From Verrucomicrobia bacterium UBA1200 (GTDB taxonomy: Bacteria > Verrucomicrobiota > Kiritimatiellia > RFP12 > UBA1067): 64,000 nucleotides of DNA. Below the pieces are notes generated by a model. The model saw nothing but the letters and a program-made list of their open reading frames with translations. It was not told the origin of the DNA and searched no databases. Shown piece by piece: positions 44,562 through 53,500 of the stretch. Both the position numbers and the translations under genes were made by a program. The stretch covers positions 53,420 to 117,419 of the forward strand of contig DBXY01000052.1 in the NCBI GenBank assembly GCA_002309765.1, given 5' to 3'. Each line of letters opens with the position of its first letter. The stretch's first letter is position 1.

Positions 44562-46133
44562 ATGAATCACCATATTGTCCGGTTTGCAATATCAATGCTC
44601 GCGTTCTGTATGTTGTCCATGGCAAATGCCGACGATGAAGTGCCGCGCTCATTCGCAGATGAGGTGGAACGCTATCTCGCCACGCATCCGGTAGCGGGAA
44701 TGGATAGTTATGCCAACTTCTGCCGTCTCGTGGCGCAACCGGCGGCGCAGGGCGCGGTTGACGCCGTCGTGCAACCCGACCACAAAGCCCGGAAGATCCG
44801 CTTCTGGGGCGCGTTGGAACACCTCGCGCTCTTCAAGACGTGGGGACTGGACGCGGAAGAATTCGATCCCGAAGCTGCCGCGCAAGGGGTTTATCCCGAT
44901 GTCATCTTCTGCCATCTCGAACCGAACTATTCGCAAGGAGCCGTCGATCGGATTCTGGATGCTGTTCGTCACGGCACGCACTTCGTAACTTTGCAGAATA
45001 CAGACCGTTGGAGCGAAGTGATTGCGAAGCGGCTCGGACACACCTACGGCGGCGTGTTGACCGCGCCCGCGCAGGAGCGCGGCGGCGTACTCTTCACCAA
45101 CTGCCCAAAACTTTTCGCCGGTTTCCCGGAGGGACGGCTGGACGCACCGCTTTTCGGTTTTGTCGGACAGTCACGTCACGGAATGTACCTTTCCGGCGAC
45201 CGCTGTCTGCTGGGCGTGGCCGACACGCACAAATGCCGTATCGCGACGTCGATCGCGCAATACGCTTACGGAAAAGGCGCGGTCACTCTTGTCGGACCGT
45301 GCGTTAATCCCCATTCCAAGAAAGATATGAACGATCCCGCCTATAAGCGGCTTTTGCTGAATCTGGTGACATTGTTGCCCGCCGTAGTTAGCGAAAAGCC
45401 TTATGATGTGCTGCTCTATACGCGCTGGAAGTGGCATCGCGATCCCAAGACCGGGGTCGTCGGTTCAAAAGGCTCGTTCCATCACTTCTCCACCGAGACC
45501 GGCGCGGGAAATATGGCGGCATATTTCACGGCCAAGGGCCGCACGGTAAAAGTAACGGACGATCCCGAAATCTTCCGCACCGAAGGCTTTCGGAAATGCC
45601 CCTGCGTGGTCTTCGCCTGCGCCAACGAGGAACAGTTTGAGACCGAAACCCAGCGCGAAGCCTTCTATGCGTGGGCGAAAGCGGGCGGCGGAACGCTCGT
45701 CCTGCACTCCGCGAGCAATTGCGAAGTCGGTAACGCGGCATGGCGGGAATTTCTGGGCGGGACCTTCCTCTTCCACTACCCCAAGCATTTCCCCGTGCCG
45801 TTCGCCGAAGCAGACCGCACCCATCCCGCGATTGCGTGTCTGCCGAAGGATTACGTTTGGCCGTCCGAGGAGATTTATGTAAACGACATGGTACCCGGTG
45901 CCGTTACCCCGGTGCTCACATTCCGGGCTGACACCATGCCGGAGGAGATGCGGGATTGGCTCAAGGCACGCGGGCACACCGCAGTAAACGGACGCCACAT
46001 TTTGGAATGGACAAAGGATTACGGCAAGGGCCGCGTTTATTATTCCGCGCTTGGACACGATGCTTCCGGTTTCGCCAGACCGGAATTTCTCGAACATCTC
46101 TACCAAGCCGCGCTTTGGACGACGGGACAGTAA
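44562..46133 (+). CDS. Secreted two-domain protein: shared N-domain plus ThuA-like domain
   Basis: The signal peptide ends at 'SMANA'. Residues about 25-270 are a paralogue of the N-terminal domain of the previous protein ('IRFWGALEHLALFKTWGLDA', 'TDRWSEVIAKRLGHTYGGVL', 'CRIATSIAQYAYGKGAVTL'). Residues about 280-523 are a ThuA-like, glutamine-amidotransferase-fold domain: 'YDVLLYTRWKWHRDPK' at the start, 'GGGTLVLHSASNCEVGNAAW', and 'GKGRVYYSALGHD'. ThuA proteins take part in trehalose/disaccharide use. End of the island: the next gene converges with a 34-nt gap. Confidence 0.78.
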   Translation: MNHHIVRFAISMLAFCMLSMANADDEVPRSFADEVERYLATHPVAGMDSYANFCRLVAQPAAQGAVDAVVQPDHKARKIRFWGALEHLALFKTWGLDAEEFDPEAAAQGVYPDVIFCHLEPNYSQGAVDRILDAVRHGTHFVTLQNTDRWSEVIAKRLGHTYGGVLTAPAQERGGVLFTNCPKLFAGFPEGRLDAPLFGFVGQSRHGMYLSGDRCLLGVADTHKCRIATSIAQYAYGKGAVTLVGPCVNPHSKKDMNDPAYKRLLLNLVTLLPAVVSEKPYDVLLYTRWKWHRDPKTGVVGSKGSFHHFSTETGAGNMAAYFTAKGRTVKVTDDPEIFRTEGFRKCPCVVFACANEEQFETETQREAFYAWAKAGGGTLVLHSASNCEVGNAAWREFLGGTFLFHYPKHFPVPFAEADRTHPAIACLPKDYVWPSEEIYVNDMVPGAVTPVLTFRADTMPEEMRDWLKARGHTAVNGRHILEWTKDYGKGRVYYSALGHDASGFARPEFLEHLYQAALWTTGQ

Positions 46134-46167
46134 TAAAACTCCGCCCAACGCCGCGCCGGCCCGCATG

Positions 46168-47373
46168 CTACAGTGACATTTCGAGGAGCGTCTCGAATCT
46201 GGCGGTGCGCGGGAAAAGATCAAACAGCTGGGCGCGGCGGAGGCGGTAGCCGCCTTCAAGAATTATCTTCAAATCGCGGGCCAAGGTGGCAGGGTCGCAG
46301 GATACGCAAAAGATTCTCGGCACGCCGCTGTCACGCAATTGTTGCGCCACGTTTGCCGCCATGCCGCCGCGTGGCGGGTCAACGATAACGGTGGTTTGGT
46401 CCCGATGCGCCAGAATCCCGTTTAAATCAAAATGTTCCGCGCCCAATTCCAGGCAACGGAAATCTGCCGGCGAATTCCACGCCTTGGAATTTTTCTGAGC
46501 GGCGGCAACCGCCGCCCGCCCCGACTCCACACCCGCCAAACGAGTGCCGCCGTTAACGAGGCAGGACAGACCCAACGCCCCCACGCCGCAATAAAGGTCA
46601 ACGATCTCCCCTGCCCCGGAGAATGACGAAAACCACTCCGTCAAAGTCCGAATAAGCAACGAAGCGGCAACGGGGTTTACCTGAAAGAAACCATCCGCCG
46701 GAACTTGGAGCGGTCCGAACGGGGTACGCTCGGTGAGCATTCGGGGTAAAGTGGAATGTCGCATGGCGGCACTGTACCATCCCGCGCCGTCGGATTCGGT
46801 GCAACGGAACACCACATCCGCGCCGGGACGAAAACGCCGCACGGTAGGCGAATGCAACAACCTGGACAACTCGATGTTTATTGCCGGGTCGGAGAGCGGG
46901 CAGCTGGAGGTCGGCAAAATCTGGTGAGAGCGTTCCCGCATATAACCGAGCGCGATCCGTCCGTCGCGATTACGGCCGCAATGCAAAGTGAGCTTATTGC
47001 GGTAATTAAGGTGGCGGGGCGACGCGACCGGCGGAAGCATGTCCAATCCGTCATATCCCGGCAACCTCGCCAACGCCTCTTGGAGCTGAGCCTGCTTGAC
47101 GGCCAATTCCGCGGGATAGGCAAGATCGGCGTAAACGCAACCGGGAACCGGTGAACCGGAGGAAAGTCTGCAATCCGAACCGTCAATCCGGTCGCGGCTC
47201 GACGCGAGCAACTTCACAATACGCCCGCGCATAAAAGAACGCTTGCGCTGCACGATTTCAATCTGGACGGTTTCTCCGGGAAAGGCTCCGGGAACGAACA
47301 CCACCGCGTTATCGAGACGCGCCAAGCCGTCACCACCGTAAACGCACTTCTCAATGGTAACCGTTTCCGTCAC
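46168..47373 (-). CDS. rlmD: 23S rRNA (uracil-C5)-methyltransferase, RlmD/RumA family
   Basis: The N-terminal TRAM-like beta-barrel starts 'VTIEKCVYGGDGLARLDN'. A central insert is followed by SAM-binding 'EIVDLYCGVGALGLSC', 'VIVDPPRGGM' and the catalytic Cys in 'FCVSCDPATLARDL'. 401 aa. The four [4Fe-4S] cysteines of true RlmD are not obvious, although 'GCVYADLAYPAELAVKQ' corresponds to the region, so RlmCD/TrmA-like specificity is possible. Its ATG overlaps the miaB stop by 4 nt. Confidence 0.88.
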   Translation of the reverse strand: MTETVTIEKCVYGGDGLARLDNAVVFVPGAFPGETVQIEIVQRKRSFMRGRIVKLLASSRDRIDGSDCRLSSGSPVPGCVYADLAYPAELAVKQAQLQEALARLPGYDGLDMLPPVASPRHLNYRNKLTLHCGRNRDGRIALGYMRERSHQILPTSSCPLSDPAINIELSRLLHSPTVRRFRPGADVVFRCTESDGAGWYSAAMRHSTLPRMLTERTPFGPLQVPADGFFQVNPVAASLLIRTLTEWFSSFSGAGEIVDLYCGVGALGLSCLVNGGTRLAGVESGRAAVAAAQKNSKAWNSPADFRCLELGAEHFDLNGILAHRDQTTVIVDPPRGGMAANVAQQLRDSGVPRIFCVSCDPATLARDLKIILEGGYRLRRAQLFDLFPRTARFETLLEMSL

Positions 47374-48722
47374 TGCACCACCTCGCCGTAAAGCGTCTGT
47401 GGGGCGGCACGGGTTATGCGGACGGGGACGATAGCTCCGGCGCGAATGCCCGGCACCGGTTCAAACACCACGATTTTGTTACCATCCGAGCGACCGGCCC
47501 AACGTTTGGCGTTGCGCAAACTGCGCCCCTCCGCCAACACCTGCTGGACCGTACCGACCAGTAATTCGTTGTTTCGGACCCCGCGCAAATCCTGATCGGA
47601 CAGCAACACCTGATTGCGCCGCATCTTCTCCGTTTCCGAAACATCGTCCTCCATTGCGGCGGCCGGGGTACCCGGACGAGGCGAATACTTAAAAATAAAG
47701 GCGTTGTCAAACCCGGCGGCATCCATCAAACTGCGGGTTTGCTCGAAATCCTCAACCGTCTCGCCGGGGAAGCCGACAATCACATCGGTAGTGAGCGCAA
47801 AATCCGGCATCGCCGAACGTAACCTGCCAACCGCGTCAAGGTACTGCTCGCGGGTATAACCGCGGCGCATGGCCTTCAAAATGCGGTCGGAACCAGACTG
47901 CACCGGCAGATGCAGGTGGTGGCAGATTTGGGGGATGGTGGACATCGCCCGCACCAATTCGGCGGTACAGCCGGAGGGGTGGCCGGAGGTGAAACGCACG
48001 CGCAAAATGCCGGGCAAGGCGGCAACCGCCTCCAAAAGCCGCGCAAATGGCTCGCGGTAACCGCCGGGTGACGGCGGGTCAATCGCGTCATCCCACACCG
48101 GGTTCATTCGGCCGTAGTTCATCACGCTCTGACCCAGCAGGGTAACCTCGCAAACGCCGTGTCGGGTTAGCGCGGCGATTTCAGCTACAATCTCGCGCGC
48201 CGGTCTGCTGTATTCGCATCCACGCACATCGGGAACAATACAGTAGGCGCAACGGCGGTTGCAGCCCAACAAGATGGTGACAAAAGCCGAGAAACCTCCG
48301 TCCTCGGTATGCGCTTCCGGAACGTCCGGCACTTCGTTGGGATCGGAGAATTCGCTGATTCCGCGTTCGCCGGCTATTACCCGCTCCACCAGCCGCGGGA
48401 TCGCCCCGGCCCGGCGGGTTCCGACCGAAAAATCCAGCGTCGGGACCCGTTTGAAGATTTCATTCCCCAACCGTTGCGCCATGCATCCCATCAATCCCAC
48501 CAAACGTCCGGGATGGTCGCGGCGCGAAGCGCAAAGCAAACCGAGTTTGCCCAGTGCCTTGTCCTCGGCCTTGGCCCGCACGCTGCAAGAATTGACGATC
48601 ACCAAATCGGCGTCCTGTTCGGATTCCGCCGCGACATACCCGGCGGCGGAAAGCACTGCGGACACCGCTTCGGAATCGCGGACGTTCATTTGGCAGCCGT
48701 AAGTGTGGAGAAAAAACTTCAT
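47370..48722 (-). CDS. miaB: tRNA-2-methylthio-N6-dimethylallyladenosine synthase
   Basis: A 450-aa radical-SAM methylthiotransferase. The N-terminal UPF0004 domain has 'FLHTYGCQMNVRDSEAV', 'NSCSVRAKAEDKALG' and 'MGCMAQRLG' (three cluster Cys). The radical SAM triad is in 'LLGCNRRCAYCIVP', and a C-terminal TRAM domain follows. It adds the 2-methylthio group to i6A37 of tRNAs. It sits between the metallophosphoesterase (13 nt) and rlmD (4-nt overlap) in one transcript. Confidence 0.95.
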   Translation of the reverse strand: MKFFLHTYGCQMNVRDSEAVSAVLSAAGYVAAESEQDADLVIVNSCSVRAKAEDKALGKLGLLCASRRDHPGRLVGLMGCMAQRLGNEIFKRVPTLDFSVGTRRAGAIPRLVERVIAGERGISEFSDPNEVPDVPEAHTEDGGFSAFVTILLGCNRRCAYCIVPDVRGCEYSRPAREIVAEIAALTRHGVCEVTLLGQSVMNYGRMNPVWDDAIDPPSPGGYREPFARLLEAVAALPGILRVRFTSGHPSGCTAELVRAMSTIPQICHHLHLPVQSGSDRILKAMRRGYTREQYLDAVGRLRSAMPDFALTTDVIVGFPGETVEDFEQTRSLMDAAGFDNAFIFKYSPRPGTPAAAMEDDVSETEKMRRNQVLLSDQDLRGVRNNELLVGTVQQVLAEGRSLRNAKRWAGRSDGNKIVVFEPVPGIRAGAIVPVRITRAAPQTLYGEVVQ

Positions 48723-48734
48723 ATTTGTCAGCGG

Positions 48735-50234
48735 TTACCCTTGGCGGGTGATTTTTTGCGACACCAGCGGTTTTCCCGCGTTCCAGAAGGAATCCAGCGG
48801 CACCACCTCAAAGTGGAACGGCTGGTCGGACGGCGTAATGTCGGCGGCGATCACGCATGTGTCGCCCAACCTCGCTTTGGGAGATTCAAGAGAGTGGTTA
48901 TAACCGGTCGCTATAACGTATTTGCTCTTTTTCTCGCCCTTATCTGGAATGATGTTGATTTCATATTCGTGCGGGCGGGCGCCTTTTACCGCTATTGCCG
49001 ACGGGAACGCCAGCTTGAACGCGTCCTTCTTGGCCTTGGGGACTCCGGCGCCGCCACGGTTGGTGGCTTTGATCCGCGTCACGTAAAGCTTTGCGTCCGC
49101 CGGAAATTCCGGAGCGCGAAACTGTTGTTTGCGGACAGCGAACGCATACGGTTTGGATTCGGCGGCGGGAAGCGGCATCACCCAATCGTCGCCCACGAAC
49201 AGATTGGTAAGAAACTCGCGCCTGGTGAAGGTGATATGGTCGGAGTAAACGCTCACCAGCATACCTTGGCGACAGTCTGTTGGATCGGCGTTCGGCATCA
49301 TCTTAAACGGATCGATTTGGTCGCGATTGCTGGCCGCGCCGGTATTCTCGTATCCGCACGGCGGGCGGGAGTCGTAAGTGCGCCCGCTATAACGAAGCGA
49401 ACTGGTTCCGATAGAGGTGAAAGTGTCCTGCCAAATCGAACGTTCATCGGTCAGCGAATAGTGGGAATGTCCGGAAAAGGCGATGGCATTGGGAAACGCG
49501 CTGAGGGTTTTGGTGACCACGCCGCTGTCATGGCCCCAAGCCCAAGGACCGTAACAAGTGTCTTTCGGATGGGGATGCTGGGTATAGAAAAACGGCAGCG
49601 CGGGATCGAGTTTCTTCCCGTTGGCGGACATAAAATCTTCGATACGGTCAAAAGAGCATTTTTCCCTCCTGCCGTACCCGTCCCAATGGTGCCCAATAAA
49701 GGAATAACCCTTAATCTGCTTCAGATAAATCGGAGCGTACTCTTCTTGGAAAATGCGTTCCCAGTTGCCCTTGTAATCAGTACTGAGAACATGTTTCGGG
49801 CGTTCAGCGTCATTCGGAAAACGTTTCTTGGCGTACCCGCCGTATCCGGCGCCTTCCCAATCGTGGTTGCCGTAAATGAATACCTTTTCGACGGTACGCC
49901 CGTCCGGCGCCTTGTTGTTGGGGAACACTTTAAACCAAGCGTCGGCGACCTTTTGCAATTGCTCGACCATGCCATTGTCAGCCATGTCGCCGGCAATCAT
50001 CACCGCATCTACCTTCTGGTCGCGGAACCACTCAAGGGTATGAACAAATGTTTTAGTGTCGCCCTGGCGTCCGGTGTCGCCGGGCGTTTCCATAATGTGG
50101 ATGTCGGACACCACCCCGAACTTAAGCTTGGGGGCGCCGGAAAACAACCCGCCCGGGGCGCGGAAAACACGGCATCCTGAAAACGCGGTGAACGACAGTG
50201 CGCTACCGATAAAGAAACGGCGTGACAAATCCAT
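48735..50234 (-). CDS. Tat-type exported metallophosphoesterase
   Basis: The ATG at 50234 (GCAAGGAG before it) gives 'MDLSRRFFIGSALSFTAFSG', a twin-arginine signal; a longer frame upstream is not plausible. Calcineurin-type motifs are all present: 'FGVVSDIHIMET', 'IAGDMADNG', 'YGNHDWEG', 'YTQHPHPKDT' and 'FSGHSHYS'. About 200 residues of C-terminal beta domain follow. A periplasmic phosphoesterase, perhaps of the GlpQ/UshA-like range, with substrate unknown. Divergent from the giant phosphodiesterase gene. Confidence 0.85.
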   Translation of the reverse strand: MDLSRRFFIGSALSFTAFSGCRVFRAPGGLFSGAPKLKFGVVSDIHIMETPGDTGRQGDTKTFVHTLEWFRDQKVDAVMIAGDMADNGMVEQLQKVADAWFKVFPNNKAPDGRTVEKVFIYGNHDWEGAGYGGYAKKRFPNDAERPKHVLSTDYKGNWERIFQEEYAPIYLKQIKGYSFIGHHWDGYGRREKCSFDRIEDFMSANGKKLDPALPFFYTQHPHPKDTCYGPWAWGHDSGVVTKTLSAFPNAIAFSGHSHYSLTDERSIWQDTFTSIGTSSLRYSGRTYDSRPPCGYENTGAASNRDQIDPFKMMPNADPTDCRQGMLVSVYSDHITFTRREFLTNLFVGDDWVMPLPAAESKPYAFAVRKQQFRAPEFPADAKLYVTRIKATNRGGAGVPKAKKDAFKLAFPSAIAVKGARPHEYEINIIPDKGEKKSKYVIATGYNHSLESPKARLGDTCVIAADITPSDQPFHFEVVPLDSFWNAGKPLVSQKITRQG

Positions 50235-50320
50235 TGCGAACTCCTTGCTTACTGGGTAGAAACGGTTATGACGTCTTGGGCTTACACCGCTCGCTGGCAT
50301 ACCGTTTAAAACTGTCGGTG

Positions 50321-50349
50321 ATTCTAGCAGTTTACCCCAATGCGGTCAA
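50321..50349 (-). promoter_or_regulatory. Promoter of the metallophosphoesterase-miaB-rlmD operon
   Basis: On the minus strand, TTGACC, 17-nt spacer, TAGAAT; 87 nt before the ATG at 50234. Confidence 0.6.
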
Positions 50350-50392
50350 GGGCATTTTTCGTCAATCCAGATTACGCTGTTCGTTTTCCCGC

Positions 50393-50421
50393 TTGAACCC
50401 GAAGACCGAAATTAGTATCAT
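50393..50421 (+). promoter_or_regulatory. Promoter of the giant phosphodiesterase gene
   Basis: TTGAAC (50393-50398), 17-nt spacer, TATCAT (50416-50421), about 105 nt before the ATG at 50526. Confidence 0.5.
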
Positions 50422-50525
50422 ATTTCCGTTTTTCTATCGGGGATGCCGCAGCCTCGAAACGAAAGGCACGGCAAATCAATTGCAAAGTGCCGCCGCAGTT
50501 ACCAACCAACGAAAGGGACCAATCC

Positions 50526-53500
50526 ATGACCGCAGGAAAAATGTTCAACAAAAAGCCGTTTGCAAGGACTGATGAATGGGGATTTGTTGCGATTATCATA
50601 ATATGCATGGCGATGATACCTTTAGCGATGTTAGCGGATGGCGTTAAGCGTTCGATGTCGCTTGTGGTAATGGTGGACGGTCTTCGTTCCGACGCGATCG
50701 AATCGGGACACATGCCCAACCTTGAAAAACTGCGCGCCGGAAAATGGCAGAGTGGCTACAAGGCCGCATGGTCGGTGACGGGGCAGATCACCCCGGGCTC
50801 TGCGCCGTCCTCCGGGCCGAACCACGTCTCTATCGCGACGGGATTCAATCCAGCAACGCACGGTGTGACATCAAACACCATACTTGAAAACGGAACGCCG
50901 TCCGCTATGCCGACCTGGCTCAAGCGCGTTATTGACGCGAAACCGGGAACGACAGCGCTCTTCGTCTATTCCTGGAGCCCTGACGGTAATATCGCCCCGA
51001 GCGAAGGTATCGAGTCCATGGGCGACTCGGACAACGAGAACGCCTCCGCGCTCGCGTCGCGCCTCGCTGCCGCGAACGCGCCGGACGCGACCTTGTACTT
51101 CATCGACGCGGTCGACCACGCTGGTCACGCTGGGCAATACTATTCTTACACCGACGGATATCTCGCCGCCGTATCGACGGTTGACGGCTACATCGGCGCG
51201 TGCCTCAACGCGATTGCGTCCCGTCCTACCTTCGCGGACGAGGATTGGCTTATCGCCGTCACTTCCGACCACGGCGGATACGGCACATACCATGGACAGA
51301 TTACCGTGGGCGGCCACGCCCAGACTATTCCGATTGTCATCGCCGGGACGAACATAACGCAGGGCCGCATCCCCGGCACGCCGTACAACTTCGACGTGGC
51401 AGCGTCCGCGCTACACCATTTCGGAATCACGGTTGCCGGGCTTCAGGCCTCGCTGCGCGACGGCGCGGCAGAGACGGTACGGACACTCAATGACGGTCTA
51501 TCCGTATATCTCTCGTTCAACGAATCGATGACCGACAACGCGGTCGTTGGCAGTTCCGTCACGCCGGAAATCGTCGGTTCGCCAACCCTGGTAGCGAACG
51601 GAATGCACGGTAAAAGCATGAGCATCTCCACGAACAACGTCTTGAAGCTCGCCGGTTCAGAATCGCTTTCGTTCGAGGATTCCAACCGCAGTTTCGCGGC
51701 GGTTGTCTGGGCAAAGTTCGCCGACAGGGGCGACGCCGGTGGCGATCCCGTCATCTTCGGCAACAAGTCTTGGTCTGGCAATGTAAAGGGGATGATTCTC
51801 ACGTCGAGAAAAAAGGCGGGATGGACCTCCCCCGCATCAGGCGCGGGAGTAGGCTTCAACATTGGTTCCGGTTCAGGGCGCATGGATATCTATCCGATGC
51901 CGACCGAGGGTGCCTCGGCGTGGACCTTCTACGCCGTCACGTATTCCGAGAACGGTACTTACACACTCTACCAGGGGCGTAGCGACGGGACACTCTATTG
52001 GGCGTCCGGGCAGTTCCCCGCCGCCACGCTGGCGTCGGGTATGCCGTTCTACATTGGGCAAGACGGAACTGGCAATTATTCAAAGCACTTCGTCGGCGAG
52101 GTTGATGACTTCGCGCTTTGGACGCGCGGGCTTTCGCATGACGACATCCGCCGCATCTACGAGTGCGGAAGGGCAGGCATGGAATTGGGCGACCTGCTTA
52201 AGATCGAAGCGAACGACGCGCCCACAATGGAAGTCTCGGTTGCCAACGGCGAGTACACGCTGGAATTCGGCGGACGTCGCACAATGACGCACGAACTCTA
52301 CATTGCCTACGGGGCTGATGATGAGGGCGGGAACAAGCACGCATGGGAATCGTTCGACAAAATCGCCGACATTCCAATGGGCACGACGACGCACTCATAC
52401 ACCGTGCCGAATGCGCTGAAAGCCGCGAACGCAAAGTTCCGCTTCTTCCTCATGCAGACGGGCAGCCTTCCATACGCAAAGGAGGTCGAATACGCCCATT
52501 CGGACGGTAACGCCTGGTTTGACACCGGCATCGCGCCGCGGCGCGACCTCGTCGCGGAGTTTGATGTGCGACTAACCGCCGACAACACGGAATGGGGTAC
52601 TGGTAAGACCGACACGCAGACCGCAATCTACGAAAACATATTCGGCGCGTTCTGCGGCACGGACAAACGAGGGAACTACGGCATGTGCCGTTATCGTAGA
52701 TCGGGTAACAGCAACCACAACAAGTGGGATCGCGAATTAAACACCGGAAACAACTACCAGTTCGTCGGCAGCTGCGTTAACGACACCGACTACCACGTCA
52801 TGTTCTCCACGACGGATCTCGTCATCAACGGCACATCTTACGGCAGCGGAATCACCGCCGCAAACTTCATCGAAGGCGGATACGGCATTACGCTTTACCG
52901 CAACTTGAAGAACGGCGCGATCTATGACGACACGATGATCGGCTATTTCAAAACCTTCTTGCTCTACACCCCAAAACGCAAGGTGCGCGACTACATGCCC
53001 GTTGTCGATGCCGACGGCACGGTGGGAATGTTCGATGCGGTAACGGGGCAATTCCAGACGAGCGAGGACACCGCGCTCACTGCAGGTTCGGACTGCGATG
53101 CCGCGCGCAAGGGATGGGTGCGCTGCGTCTCCGAAAAGGTTTATACTGCGAGCGACACTATTCCTGTCACCGCCACCTACACGGGTTTGGGGAGCGATCC
53201 GCTCGACTTCACCGATTCCGCGAACTGGGTTTGCGAGAATGCATACGGCGTCATGCTCGATGGCGCCGTGCCAACCATCGATACGGCGGTGACGGTAGCG
53301 GGCGAGACGGCGTTCGCAGTGCCAAGCGGTGCGGCAACGCCAGTCTGCGCTAGCATCAGATTCAACAACGCCACGCCAACGAACGCGATGGATTGGAGCG
53401 GACTTGATTTCACCAAAGTGACGGTAAACTCCGTGATTGATCTCAAAGGGCATACCCTTTATCTCGCCGATGAAAACAGCGCGGCATTAAGCCAGTTTAC

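Noticed and set aside
48309..50180. Plus-strand 623-codon frame
   Set aside because: It is the shadow of the miaB and metallophosphoesterase genes on the other strand, whose catalytic motifs are complete.
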